From the NCBI GenBank assembly GCA_031553035.1, contig JAVBLY010000002.1, positions 1-64,000 on the forward strand: DNA of 64,000 bases, read 5' to 3'. The translations under genes and the position numbers were made by a program. A model generated the notes under the pieces. It was not told the origin of the DNA and searched no databases. It worked only from the letters and a program-made list of their open reading frames with translations. This document shows positions 34,818 to 43,158 of this stretch, one piece after another. Each line of letters starts with the position of its first letter. The first letter of the stretch is position 1. This DNA is from JAVBLY01 sp031553035 (GTDB lineage: Bacteria; Bacillota; Clostridia; Peptostreptococcales; Anaerovoracaceae).

Positions 34818-37094
34818 TTATTGGCGCTGTCGAAGTTGCTGTTTTGTTTCGAGGTTAATGGTGTTATACCCTTTTGACCGTAATCCGTTTGTCAATTCAG
34901 TATAAATATCATTACCCTCAGAATCTTTTACCGTTAGTATTAAAACGAATTCTTGCTCATTTATGATAGCATCATTTCTTGCTGTCATATCTAGACGTAC
35001 TTTCCAGCCATCAGCAACGTCAATTCCTTTTGAAAACTTTCTATAATATGATTTTATTGGACTCCATTTAAAACCATGTTTGACACGTGATTCTTCGTAT
35101 TTTTCATCCCATTCCTGTTCTAGTGGTACACGCCCCTTAAAATCGATTTTATCTTCTAATATCTTATATGTACCAAAATGCGCATCAATATTAACTCTAC
35201 AATATTCTTGCCCAAAACGCATGTCCACTGGAGGGTCATAAACAAGTGTCATGCCAATTTCTCCGAAGTACTTGTTATTTCGAATTAGTGATTGTGGATA
35301 AGGAAAATCAATCATCTCAAGGTGTGTGCCACGGATGATCTTTTGTTTAAAAATCATTGTGATTTCATCGTCGCTGCACTGCAAAATTTCAGCAGAGGAT
35401 AAAGCTGGTGTCCCAAAGCCAAAGTAATGTATGTTTTCAGGAGCTTTTTCAAATAAATCTCTTGAATTCATTCTGGCTGAGTGAATAGTCATAGCTTTTG
35501 CAAGAAGTAAATCTTTTTCAATAAGTTCATCATAAACCGCGGCATATTTTTGAACTGCTCTTGGATTAGAATAGCTAGTTCCAATACCTTCGATTATATT
35601 TCCGTTTGGACCTAATCCTTTAATCCCGATATTTACACATGTCCCATCGGAATCAATGTTTCCGCCATAATCAACTATATCTGGCTTAATTATGTGATTT
35701 GGGCCAGGACCTCTTCTACTGAATGGTGAGGGTTCATCTTTTTTTACAATGGAATTATATGTTTCATGTAAGGATATTGAGCCAACTGTTATTCCTCTTA
35801 CAGAATCTCCTGGAGAGATAATCTTATCTCTTTCTCCCATTGTCTGTTGCGGAGGCCAAGTTCTATATGGTGGTTCCATTAGATTTCCGCTTGAAATAAA
35901 TATTTGTACATTATATTTATCTTGGATATAGTCAAGATAAGATCCAAAGTCCGAAATCGTATCTGAACATATATTATCAACAATACCTATAGACATGTTC
36001 CACACTTTAACAAGATGAGAGTGCTTTTCCATTACTTCATCTATGATATCTATGAGATCTTGTTCGCTAATATAATCGATTTCGCCAAAATCTGGATCGC
36101 TGTTAGGCATTGCTACAACATCCAAGAATAAAAACCTCTTTTTGTCAGATGATGGAAGATTGTTGAGTTTATTCCCATATTGAATTGTAGATGCAATAAA
36201 GGTTGCATGCAATAAGTTTTGGTATTCATCTGGTACATATACTTCTCTCGAGTAAATGTGGTCTGCCAAATAGGGGTTATTATCACTTATTCCACCATCA
36301 ATAATACCAATTATCTGTTCACTATCATTATATTCATCTTCTAATATTGTTTCTAAATTTACATCAACATTATTGTTCAGAGGTAAAGCATATTTTTGAA
36401 AAAAATCAACATTCTTGATTCCATTAATAGACGATAGTTTTTCAATATCATCTTTGTGCTCAGTCTCTACTCGAACAAGATGTATATCTTCGCCATAGTT
36501 GATTTCTTGGTATCGCCCATTAAATCCATATTCATCTAATTTATTCATTACATAGGTTTTTATCTGATTATCATCATATTCATCATCAAATGAAAACATT
36601 TTTAATTTAATATTATGTTTCACTTCATTAAATCGATTCTGTGAAAGAATATTCCTTAGGCCTGAAGAAATTTTTTCTTTATTAGTGATTGGTGAGATAT
36701 CAGACACTGCAGTCATATTAGCCTTTATTTTTTTAGATGAAGCCTTTTTAACCAATTTAATTGTTCCGCTGATAGTTTGAGGTGTAACCTTTATGTAAAT
36801 TTCATCCAAATTTTCACTTCCAATAATTGTACATTTTCTACATAAGTCATTTGGTTTATGTGACTTTGCAATGGCTTGTGGTTTCATTGTTATTTTTCCT
36901 ATGGCTGGAGTATATGGACTTTCTTTGAAGACTTCATCATAGTAAGAAAGCATATACTCAAACTTAGACGATATCTCAGCCTGTAAATCTGATGTGAACT
37001 CTTCAAAAAAAGTGGTGCCTCCTTTAGCCTCATTGTTAACAATGTCGCTTGATCGGGGCATTATTACTTTAATAGGTAAATTATTTTTACTCAT
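34818..37094 (-). CDS. ietS: S8 family subtilisin-like serine protease, IetS-like
   Basis: The 758-residue protein has an N-terminal region of about 255 residues with no recognised domain, then a subtilase domain: Asp266 in IIDGGI, His296 in HATFIAS, the oxyanion asparagine Asn404 in SSGN, and Ser507 in GTSYSNP. The triad is complete although the usual HGTHVAG and GTSMA contexts have changed. There is no signal peptide, so it acts in the cytoplasm. A C-terminal domain of about 200 residues follows. ATG at 37094 lies inside the end of the ATPase gene (eight-base overlap) with GGAG upstream. In Gao_Iet defence systems and the ietAS locus of Ti plasmids an AAA ATPase is paired with such a protease. 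Confidence 0.85.
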   Translation of the reverse strand: MSKNNLPIKVIMPRSSDIVNNEAKGGTTFFEEFTSDLQAEISSKFEYMLSYYDEVFKESPYTPAIGKITMKPQAIAKSHKPNDLCRKCTIIGSENLDEIYIKVTPQTISGTIKLVKKASSKKIKANMTAVSDISPITNKEKISSGLRNILSQNRFNEVKHNIKLKMFSFDDEYDDNQIKTYVMNKLDEYGFNGRYQEINYGEDIHLVRVETEHKDDIEKLSSINGIKNVDFFQKYALPLNNNVDVNLETILEDEYNDSEQIIGIIDGGISDNNPYLADHIYSREVYVPDEYQNLLHATFIASTIQYGNKLNNLPSSDKKRFLFLDVVAMPNSDPDFGEIDYISEQDLIDIIDEVMEKHSHLVKVWNMSIGIVDNICSDTISDFGSYLDYIQDKYNVQIFISSGNLMEPPYRTWPPQQTMGERDKIISPGDSVRGITVGSISLHETYNSIVKKDEPSPFSRRGPGPNHIIKPDIVDYGGNIDSDGTCVNIGIKGLGPNGNIIEGIGTSYSNPRAVQKYAAVYDELIEKDLLLAKAMTIHSARMNSRDLFEKAPENIHYFGFGTPALSSAEILQCSDDEITMIFKQKIIRGTHLEMIDFPYPQSLIRNNKYFGEIGMTLVYDPPVDMRFGQEYCRVNIDAHFGTYKILEDKIDFKGRVPLEQEWDEKYEESRVKHGFKWSPIKSYYRKFSKGIDVADGWKVRLDMTARNDAIINEQEFVLILTVKDSEGNDIYTELTNGLRSKGYNTINLETKQQLRQRQ

Positions 37095-38223
37095 TCCGAT
37101 CACTCTCCTGTAATAAATTAGATACTTGTGTCTTTGATACATTAAGTGCATCAGCAATTGACTGGTAGCTAAACACTTTGCTATTCTTTTCTCGTAAATA
37201 GTTGGCTTTCATTTTCAGAATATGTTTTTGATTATCTATTTGTTGTGGGATTAGATTAATGTATAAAAAATATTCATCATATACATTAGTTAACGAGTAA
37301 TCTAGCCTATGAATAACTTTGTTCCGGATTGATTTTTTAATTATTTCTTCTATGTCTGCACCACTTAAACCTTCAAATGCAATGGCTAAGTTATGTTTTG
37401 TTTTTTCATCAAATTCACCTGTCCCATTAGAAAAAATATCTATCATCTTTTCTATGGATTGAAAATCAGGAAGCTCAATTTTTAGTTTATAGTCGAATCT
37501 TCTCCAAGCAGCCGAATCTAATAGATTTTCATGATTTGTTGCAGCAATTAACAAGCTATCATGACTCATAGCATCTACATTTTGAAGCAAGCTATTTACT
37601 ACTCTTTTCAGTTCTCCTAATTCGTTACTGTCATCTCTTGCTTTTGCTAACGCATCAAATTCGTCAAGAAAAAGAACACAGGGTACTTGTTGTGCGTATT
37701 CAAATAAAGTTCGAATATTTTTTGCAGTAGTTCCTAAATATGATGATATTAAACTATCTAGTCGTGCAATGACCAAGGGAAGTTCAAGTTCTCGTGCAAT
37801 TAAATATGCAGATTTTGTTTTGCCACACCCTGGTGGTCCATACAATAATAGTGTGTTAGCAACGCCTACCCCTAACGAATTTAATTCGTCAGCATTTTTA
37901 TAGCTCAATATAAATGAATCTAATTTTTTCTTATTCTCGCTAGAAAGTATTACCTCATTGTCATTTTCATAAGGATAAATAACATCAGCAAGCATAGTTC
38001 GTGATTCCATGTCAACAGGAATATTGGCTACATCTCTTATATTCATAGCTGATAATGTTGCATCACTTTGCATTGATAGTAGTTTACTAAACTTGTTGGC
38101 TGTTCTGACATCATCATTAGATTCAAGTTTTTCAATTAATTGTTTCGTATAGCTTTGTACTTTTACTTTATCGTGTTTTAAAGCACCTTCAACAATTTTT
38201 CCAATTTCAATTGAATATTTCAT
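37087..38223 (-). CDS. ietA: AAA+ ATPase, IetA-like, with C-terminal helix-turn-helix
   Basis: The 378-residue protein has a helical N-terminal region, a classical AAA+ core of the FtsH/spastin type and a helix-turn-helix tail. Motifs: Walker A GPPGCGKT (129-136), Walker B VLFLDEFD (183-190), sensor 1 Asn230 in AATN, arginines 241-242, and LSGADIEEII as sensor 2. Residues about 351-371 (SYQSIADALNVSKTQVSNLL) look like a DNA-binding helix-turn-helix. GAGGTGAT precedes the start. It is first in the operon and overlaps the protease gene. It probably controls the partner protease; the tail could bind the iterons upstream. Confidence 0.85.
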   Translation of the reverse strand: MKYSIEIGKIVEGALKHDKVKVQSYTKQLIEKLESNDDVRTANKFSKLLSMQSDATLSAMNIRDVANIPVDMESRTMLADVIYPYENDNEVILSSENKKKLDSFILSYKNADELNSLGVGVANTLLLYGPPGCGKTKSAYLIARELELPLVIARLDSLISSYLGTTAKNIRTLFEYAQQVPCVLFLDEFDALAKARDDSNELGELKRVVNSLLQNVDAMSHDSLLIAATNHENLLDSAAWRRFDYKLKIELPDFQSIEKMIDIFSNGTGEFDEKTKHNLAIAFEGLSGADIEEIIKKSIRNKVIHRLDYSLTNVYDEYFLYINLIPQQIDNQKHILKMKANYLREKNSKVFSYQSIADALNVSKTQVSNLLQESDRNE

Positions 38224-38240
38224 TTTATCACCTCATGGTT

Positions 38241-38269
38241 ATTATACGTGAACGAAAAGTAAATGTAAA
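38241..38269 (-). promoter_or_regulatory. Promoter of the ietA-ietS operon
   Basis: On the reverse strand TTTACA (38269-38264), a 17-base spacer and TATAAT (38246-38241). Transcription would start only about 11 bases before the start codon, just enough to include the ribosome site. One GAACGA iteron lies in the spacer and another abuts the minus-35 box. Confidence 0.75.
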
Positions 38270-38337
38270 GAACGATATATGATATTTCTGAATAAATATC
38301 AATAAAACAAGAACGATGACGCAATTATGCGGAACGA
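38250..38337 (-). repeat. Five GAACGA iterons at 20-21 bp spacing
   Basis: GAACGA occurs at 38250, 38270, 38311 and 38332, and a degenerate GAATAA at 38290. The steps are 20, 20, 21 and 21 bp, about two helical turns, so all sites face the same side of the DNA. They overlap the operon promoter and all point the same way. This looks like an operator for cooperative binding, perhaps by the ATPase with its helix-turn-helix tail. Confidence 0.65.
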
Positions 38338-38464
38338 TAAGCGATTTTGAGTTAAAAATTTCTACCCCAATCATGATAATATTTGCATGATATCAAAATG
38401 TTTGTAATTATGTACCCATTATTCTTTCGAGGCTTTGTTAATAGGCTATTGATTTTCGTGCTAA

Positions 38465-38686
38465 TTTCATGCGTTATATTAGCATGAAAGTCAGGCATGT
38501 CGAATAAACATTTTTATAAAGTATGGATATAAGAAGTTAACTTATCAAAGTTTTCTATTACGAAATATTGTGATAGTCACGATTTTTCGTAATAAGAAAT
38601 CTAGCATTATATCCTCATCGCGGTTTTAATTATTACCAATAAAGGTTCATCTAATTTCATTATTTGATATATTATGAAATTAGATG
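38465..38686. other. Three long palindromes in the gene-free right part of the island
   Basis: TTTCATGC/GCATGAAA (38465-38489) has 8-bp arms. A 37-base palindrome at 38557-38593 has 17-base arms (ATTACGAAA...TTTCGTAAT outside, GTGA/TCAC inside) matching at 15 positions with a three-base loop. CATCTAATTTCAT/ATGAAATTAGATG (38648-38686) has perfect 13-bp arms. None has a U-run. They may be recombinase-binding or origin-like sites. No gene is seen in 38342-38864. Confidence 0.6.
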
Positions 38687-38864
38687 CACAAAATAGGCCA
38701 CTAATTTATGAATAAATCAGCGACCTATGTCACTGCTACACTTTACAGATATTGGTAATTCTGCTACATTCTCAGTTACATTTTCATATCCACTCTTTGA
38801 CCACCTTTGTTGTAATTACTGCCTTTTGTTGCACCCTGTGCAAAGGCAAACAATGGGTCTCTTC

Positions 38865-38909
38865 TTCGTAATGAGCAGGTTGGAGGTTCGATTCCTCTCA
38901 GTAGCTCCA
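38865..38909 (+). repeat. Right attachment site (45-bp tRNA-Thr 3' duplicate)
   Basis: The 45 bases from TTCGTAATGAGCAGGTTGG to GCTCCA are identical to 34362-34406 of tRNA-Thr, covering the anticodon loop to CCA. The 5' half of the tRNA is missing, so this copy is not a gene. Confidence 0.9.
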
Positions 38910-38914
38910 AAAGT

Positions 38915-38947
38915 GAAGAGACCCGGGCGATACGCTCAGGTCTCTTC
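38915..38947. terminator. Hairpin next to the right attachment site
   Basis: GAAGAGACC (38915-38923) and GGTCTCTTC (38939-38947) form a 9-bp stem right after the attachment repeat. It was probably the original end of the tRNA-Thr transcript before the island inserted, and may also end the amino-acid permease transcript. No clear U-run. Confidence 0.5.
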
Positions 38948-38985
38948 GATAGAATTATCTAGGATGTCAATTTATGGATTTGACA

Positions 38986-40419
38986 TTATCCGGCTTCGTT
39001 GAGAGAATTATTATTATTCGCCTTTTTTTTCTTTCTCCCTGCACCAACAAAATATGTAATGACAATGAATGCTGCAAGTGCCAGAGTACAAATGATCTCA
39101 GTTCGAGAAGACCCGATTTCCGGCGGAATGAAGAACATTGATGTCAATGTGATCACCATAATTGCTATTGCCGCATATGAGACATATGGAAATGCCCAAA
39201 CCTTGATGGAATACGGAAGATCCGGATTCCTTCTTCGAAGGACGATCTCAGTTATAGCAATGAGCAGATATACCAGTAATGCTATTGCACCCGATGCGTT
39301 TGCAATGAATGAGAACATATCAAATTCTGCAGTGGATGCGAACCTGACAATGGTGATTACATATGCAAGACTTGTACTTGCAACGACCGCACGAATAGGA
39401 ACGCCTCTTTTGCTCAGCTTTAGGAAGAATCTCGGAGCATCTCCGTCTTTTGCAAGCGTGAATAGCATACGTGAGTTAGTGTAAAGTGCCGAGTTGAGAC
39501 ATGACAGAACCGAAGTCAGAACAACACACTGTATGATTGTGCTGGCATATGGAATACCTACCATATCAAATATTGCCGCATATGGATTGAACAGATCAGC
39601 AGTATCATTCATAGGAATGATGCAGGCGATGATGAAGATCGACCCAATGTAGAAGATAAGTATTCTCCATACAACACTGTTGATTACTGTATGGATCGCT
39701 TTGTTCGGATTGTCGGATTCTCGTACTGCGATAACACCGATCTCGGCACCGAAGAATGCAAACATGATAAACAGTGATCCCAGCAATATGGATAAAATTC
39801 CGTTTGGCATGAAGCCTCCGTTGTCTGCATTGATAAGGTTCGTAAAGCCGGGTGACGGCACACTTGGAACAAGATTCAGCATTATCAATACGCCCAGCCC
39901 AAGGAATATAATTATTGTTGTAACTTTAATACATGCAAACCAAAATTCGAACTCGCCGAAACTTTGAACCGAATAACAGTTGGTCAGAGTCAACAGTATC
40001 AATAAAAGTACACTTACTATCGGATCCGGTATTGGATGATCCGGTAAAAGTGTTCTCAAAATTTCTGATCCCAGATAAGCCTCAAGTGCTATGATGTACA
40101 TCCAGAAAAAATAATAAAGCCAGCCGATAGCATAGCCTGCAAGTGGGCCTAAACCTTCTTTTGCGTAAGCCTGGAAAGATCCTGTCACACGAAGCCTGAC
40201 ACTGGCCATTTCTCCTAGCATCCTCATGATTACGATTACCAGGGCCGCAGCAATAAGATACGATATGATTGTTGCGGGACCATAATCAGCGATACCTTCA
40301 CCGCTGCCCATGAAAAGACCGGCACCGATAACGCCGCCAATCGCTATCATAGTGATATGTCTTTGCTTTAGTTTTCCCTGTAATCCGTCAGATCCCTGAT
40401 TTTCTTGAATTTGACTCAT
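38986..40419 (-). CDS. Amino acid permease (APC superfamily, AAT type)
   Basis: The 477-residue protein has 12 membrane helices and the family opening KLKQRHITMIAIGGVIGAGLF, with GEMA and the later NxxSRMLFTLAKDGDAPR. AAT-type permeases import amino acids such as GABA, proline or aromatic residues by proton symport. ATG at 40419 is preferred because AGGAG lies nine bases upstream, whereas it abuts the earlier ATG at 40428. The specific substrate is unclear. The 265 bases upstream hold only AT-rich sequence. Confidence 0.87.
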   Translation of the reverse strand: MSQIQENQGSDGLQGKLKQRHITMIAIGGVIGAGLFMGSGEGIADYGPATIISYLIAAALVIVIMRMLGEMASVRLRVTGSFQAYAKEGLGPLAGYAIGWLYYFFWMYIIALEAYLGSEILRTLLPDHPIPDPIVSVLLLILLTLTNCYSVQSFGEFEFWFACIKVTTIIIFLGLGVLIMLNLVPSVPSPGFTNLINADNGGFMPNGILSILLGSLFIMFAFFGAEIGVIAVRESDNPNKAIHTVINSVVWRILIFYIGSIFIIACIIPMNDTADLFNPYAAIFDMVGIPYASTIIQCVVLTSVLSCLNSALYTNSRMLFTLAKDGDAPRFFLKLSKRGVPIRAVVASTSLAYVITIVRFASTAEFDMFSFIANASGAIALLVYLLIAITEIVLRRRNPDLPYSIKVWAFPYVSYAAIAIMVITLTSMFFIPPEIGSSRTEIICTLALAAFIVITYFVGAGRKKKKANNNNSLNEAG

Positions 40420-40684
40420 TTTAAACATCTCCTCTCGATATCAAATAAAAATAGAATATAAGTCATTGTCTTTTATAAGCACAAGAAGCGTGCCAAAATG
40501 TCATTATGAAGTTGGAGTAGTCAGAATATTGCTAATATGATGATTGTAAAACGTTGAAATTATGGGATTTTGCGAAGAATAAAAAAAACATGATATGAAA
40601 AAAATACGTTGAAAGCAAAGGAGATATAACCGAATTATACAGTAAAAGGAAATAAATTTCTTTCATGAGGTGAAATATTTTTCA

Positions 40685-43060
40685 TCAGTTCCCATGCCAC
40701 GTTTCCATGAATCTTTCGAAATGATTGATGGGGATGGGCTTGGAAAAAATAAATCCCTGAACAGCATCACAACCCATTTCCCGAAGTTGCTTTACTTGCT
40801 CTTCTTCATCGATACCTTCGGCAATGGTTTTCATATCCATGGCTTTTGCCATCATTATTATGATTTTGACCAGTTCTTCTCCTCGTTCAATATCTTCTTC
40901 ATAGATAAAGAATTGTCGATCGATTTTAAGGACGTCTACATGAATCGATTTGAGCATGTTCAGGGAGGAGTAGCCGGAACCGAAATCATCCATTGAACAT
41001 GTGAAACCGCTGCGCTTACAATCGGCGACTACAGTTTTTAGCAATTTATAATTTTCAACCGCCAAACTTTCAGTGAATTCAAGCTCGATGCATTTGTCAG
41101 GAATGCCGTATTTATCTTTGATTTCTGAGTATGTTCTTACAAAATCAGGTTGCACCATTCCCAGGCGGGAGACATTTACAGACATAACAAAATACGATAG
41201 GTTTCCGGACAGTACTTCGTTTTTATAATATTCACACGCCTTTTCAAACACAAATTTATCAAGCTTAAGGATGAACCCGTTTCGTTCGAATAGATCGATA
41301 AAACGCCCCGGAGGCACAAGTCCGTATTCCGGTGAATCCCAGCGGATCAGAGCTTCGGCTCCCATTATACTATCATTATGCTGAATGTCGATCTTAGGCT
41401 GCAGATAGACCTTGAACTCATCGTTCTCAAGTGCTGTTTCCATTTTTGCTTCAATATCCGCTTCCCATAGTTTTTCTTCACGCATTTCATTGGTATAAAA
41501 AGCGAAGCGTTTGGATCCTGATTGGTATTTGACTTCTTTTTGGGCTGATATCGCCCTGTCGAGCATGTCGTTTATAGTGAGATTTTTTTCGATATCGCAA
41601 AGCATGTACGCACCGCCAAAAAGATCGATCCTGTATCCCTGTGAGAAAGTTTCTGGGAAAACAGACACCAGATGGGCACAGCTTTCAAATCGCTTTTCGA
41701 TGTCTTGTCTTGACTGGAATTTTCGCAGTGCAACGAATGTGTCTGCGCTAATATGACCGGCGATCTCGCCTTCCTGGGATATGTTTTTTTGTATCTCCGC
41801 GTAGTATTTCAGCAAACTGTCTCCCACATCCCTGCCGAATATATCGTTGACATATTTGAAACCTTTTATGTCAGAGTAACACATAGCATAATGGGTTCCG
41901 TTGGAATTTTTTAGTATTCCTTCGGCATCAATAAGAAACTTTTGATAATTGCGCTGACCTGTGACAGGGTCCACAAAGGCAAGTTGCTCTAAAGCCTTGC
42001 GGTTACGGTTATTGAGGCTTTGTATCAAAAGTATGAAGAAGACGAATACGCAGGTGGCAGTGCACACGATAAGTGCCGCACCCATTGTAAGAGTTCTTAA
42101 GCCTGCATCAACCATATTCTCAGGCACCGCATAGAAAACACTCCAGTCATTAATATTAAGAGGAGCATATGCCACCAACCGATTTTCGCCGTAAAAAGAT
42201 TTCTCCATTTGTGAAGATGTTCTGTCATGAAGATCTTTTATGATCTTGTTTTCTTCGTCTTTATCCAAGGGGTTCGGGATTTCAAAGATATTGTCTCCGG
42301 TACCCATAAAAAGAGGACTGTCAGACTGCAAAATATATTTTCCGTTACTGTCTATTATGTGTGCCAGCCCTTTTCCCGCATAAAGTGAGCGATTAATGAT
42401 ATTTCGAAGTTCTCTTCTGGGATCGGCAGCAAAGAGGACACCTTTGATTTCATTAGTTGATTCATCATAAACAGGCACAGCATAATAATAAACCATCATT
42501 CTGCTTACATCGTCGAATTGTTCCTTGGATAATACGGTTTCGCCTTTCAGTGGCCGCTTTACATAAACCTCAGAAGATAGGTCGCCATGATGTATCCTTT
42601 CTTCCTTGTCGATCCAGGATGCTTTTCCATTTGTATTTGCGTAACCGACTATCGTATAAGCATTGTGAGAAACGAGACCTTGCTGAAGTGCCCTAAGCGC
42701 ATCATTGTCATCTAGCAGGTCTTCGTTTTGGGTGATTACGGCAGTAGCCATCAGTGTGTCGAATTCTTCTTTTATGTGTTCTTCTATAGCAAGCTTGGTT
42801 TGTCTGGTCGCTTCCCGGATATAACTGATTGTATTTTCTTTACTCAGATCATTTGCGTGATTGACAAATGCAATTCCGCCTATAAGAAAAACCAAACAGA
42901 CGATTATTGCTAATGTATATATACGATTAATGTTAATTTGGGCATCAGAACCAGAAGTGGCATTGGCGTGTTGATGATCATCATCAGTGTGTCCGGGGGG
43001 AGCTTCAGTTGTATCCTCTCCCTTAAAGATAGATCGGATTAGTTGTTTGATTTCTAGCAT
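40685..43060 (-). CDS. Cache-GGDEF-EAL protein, probable c-di-GMP phosphodiesterase
   Basis: The 791-residue protein has a His/Asp-rich N-terminal tail (about 20-40), a membrane helix (about 48-68), an extracellular Cache-like sensor, a second helix (about 330-350), a GGDEF domain and a C-terminal EAL domain. The GGDEF signature is degenerate (SADTF, 438-442), so the cyclase is probably inactive and may bind nucleotide. The EAL site is intact: EAL (569-571), SVNVSR, ELEFTES, MDDFGSGYSSL and TIAEGI. It would break down the second messenger c-di-GMP in response to an outside ligand. It is a single-gene unit. Confidence 0.88.
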   Translation of the reverse strand: MLEIKQLIRSIFKGEDTTEAPPGHTDDDHQHANATSGSDAQININRIYTLAIIVCLVFLIGGIAFVNHANDLSKENTISYIREATRQTKLAIEEHIKEEFDTLMATAVITQNEDLLDDNDALRALQQGLVSHNAYTIVGYANTNGKASWIDKEERIHHGDLSSEVYVKRPLKGETVLSKEQFDDVSRMMVYYYAVPVYDESTNEIKGVLFAADPRRELRNIINRSLYAGKGLAHIIDSNGKYILQSDSPLFMGTGDNIFEIPNPLDKDEENKIIKDLHDRTSSQMEKSFYGENRLVAYAPLNINDWSVFYAVPENMVDAGLRTLTMGAALIVCTATCVFVFFILLIQSLNNRNRKALEQLAFVDPVTGQRNYQKFLIDAEGILKNSNGTHYAMCYSDIKGFKYVNDIFGRDVGDSLLKYYAEIQKNISQEGEIAGHISADTFVALRKFQSRQDIEKRFESCAHLVSVFPETFSQGYRIDLFGGAYMLCDIEKNLTINDMLDRAISAQKEVKYQSGSKRFAFYTNEMREEKLWEADIEAKMETALENDEFKVYLQPKIDIQHNDSIMGAEALIRWDSPEYGLVPPGRFIDLFERNGFILKLDKFVFEKACEYYKNEVLSGNLSYFVMSVNVSRLGMVQPDFVRTYSEIKDKYGIPDKCIELEFTESLAVENYKLLKTVVADCKRSGFTCSMDDFGSGYSSLNMLKSIHVDVLKIDRQFFIYEEDIERGEELVKIIIMMAKAMDMKTIAEGIDEEEQVKQLREMGCDAVQGFIFSKPIPINHFERFMETWHGN

Positions 43061-43100
43061 ATGATCACTCTCTTTGTACTAATTATAGAACAATAAATAA

Positions 43101-43138
43101 AAAACCGCAATGAATTTATCAAAATTTATTGCGGTTTT
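43101..43138 (-). terminator. Terminator of the FUSC-SulP operon
   Basis: AAAACCGCAAT (43101-43111) and ATTGCGGTTTT (43128-43138) form an 11-bp stem just after the SulP stop on the reverse strand, with T-rich sequence following. It also separates this operon from the c-di-GMP gene. Confidence 0.75.
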
Positions 43139-43158
43139 ACAGGCTATAATGGTTAATG

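Larger units (their letters stand above)
34407..38909. mobile_element. tRNA-Thr genomic island carrying an IetAS-type module
   Basis: About 4.5 kb lies between the intact tRNA-Thr and a perfect 45-bp copy of its 3' half at 38865-38909, the classic mark of tyrosine-recombinase insertion. The island is richer in A+T than both flanks. Its cargo is one minus-strand operon: AAA ATPase, subtilisin-like protease and a 41-residue basic protein. No integrase or excisionase gene is visible, so it is either a remnant or moved by a recombinase supplied from elsewhere. The right 640 bases hold no gene but contain iterons and large palindromes. Confidence 0.85.

Noticed and set aside
34362..38909. Interpretation of the island as a prophage
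   Set aside because: No integrase, structural, lysis or replication genes are seen, and the insert is only 4.5 kb.
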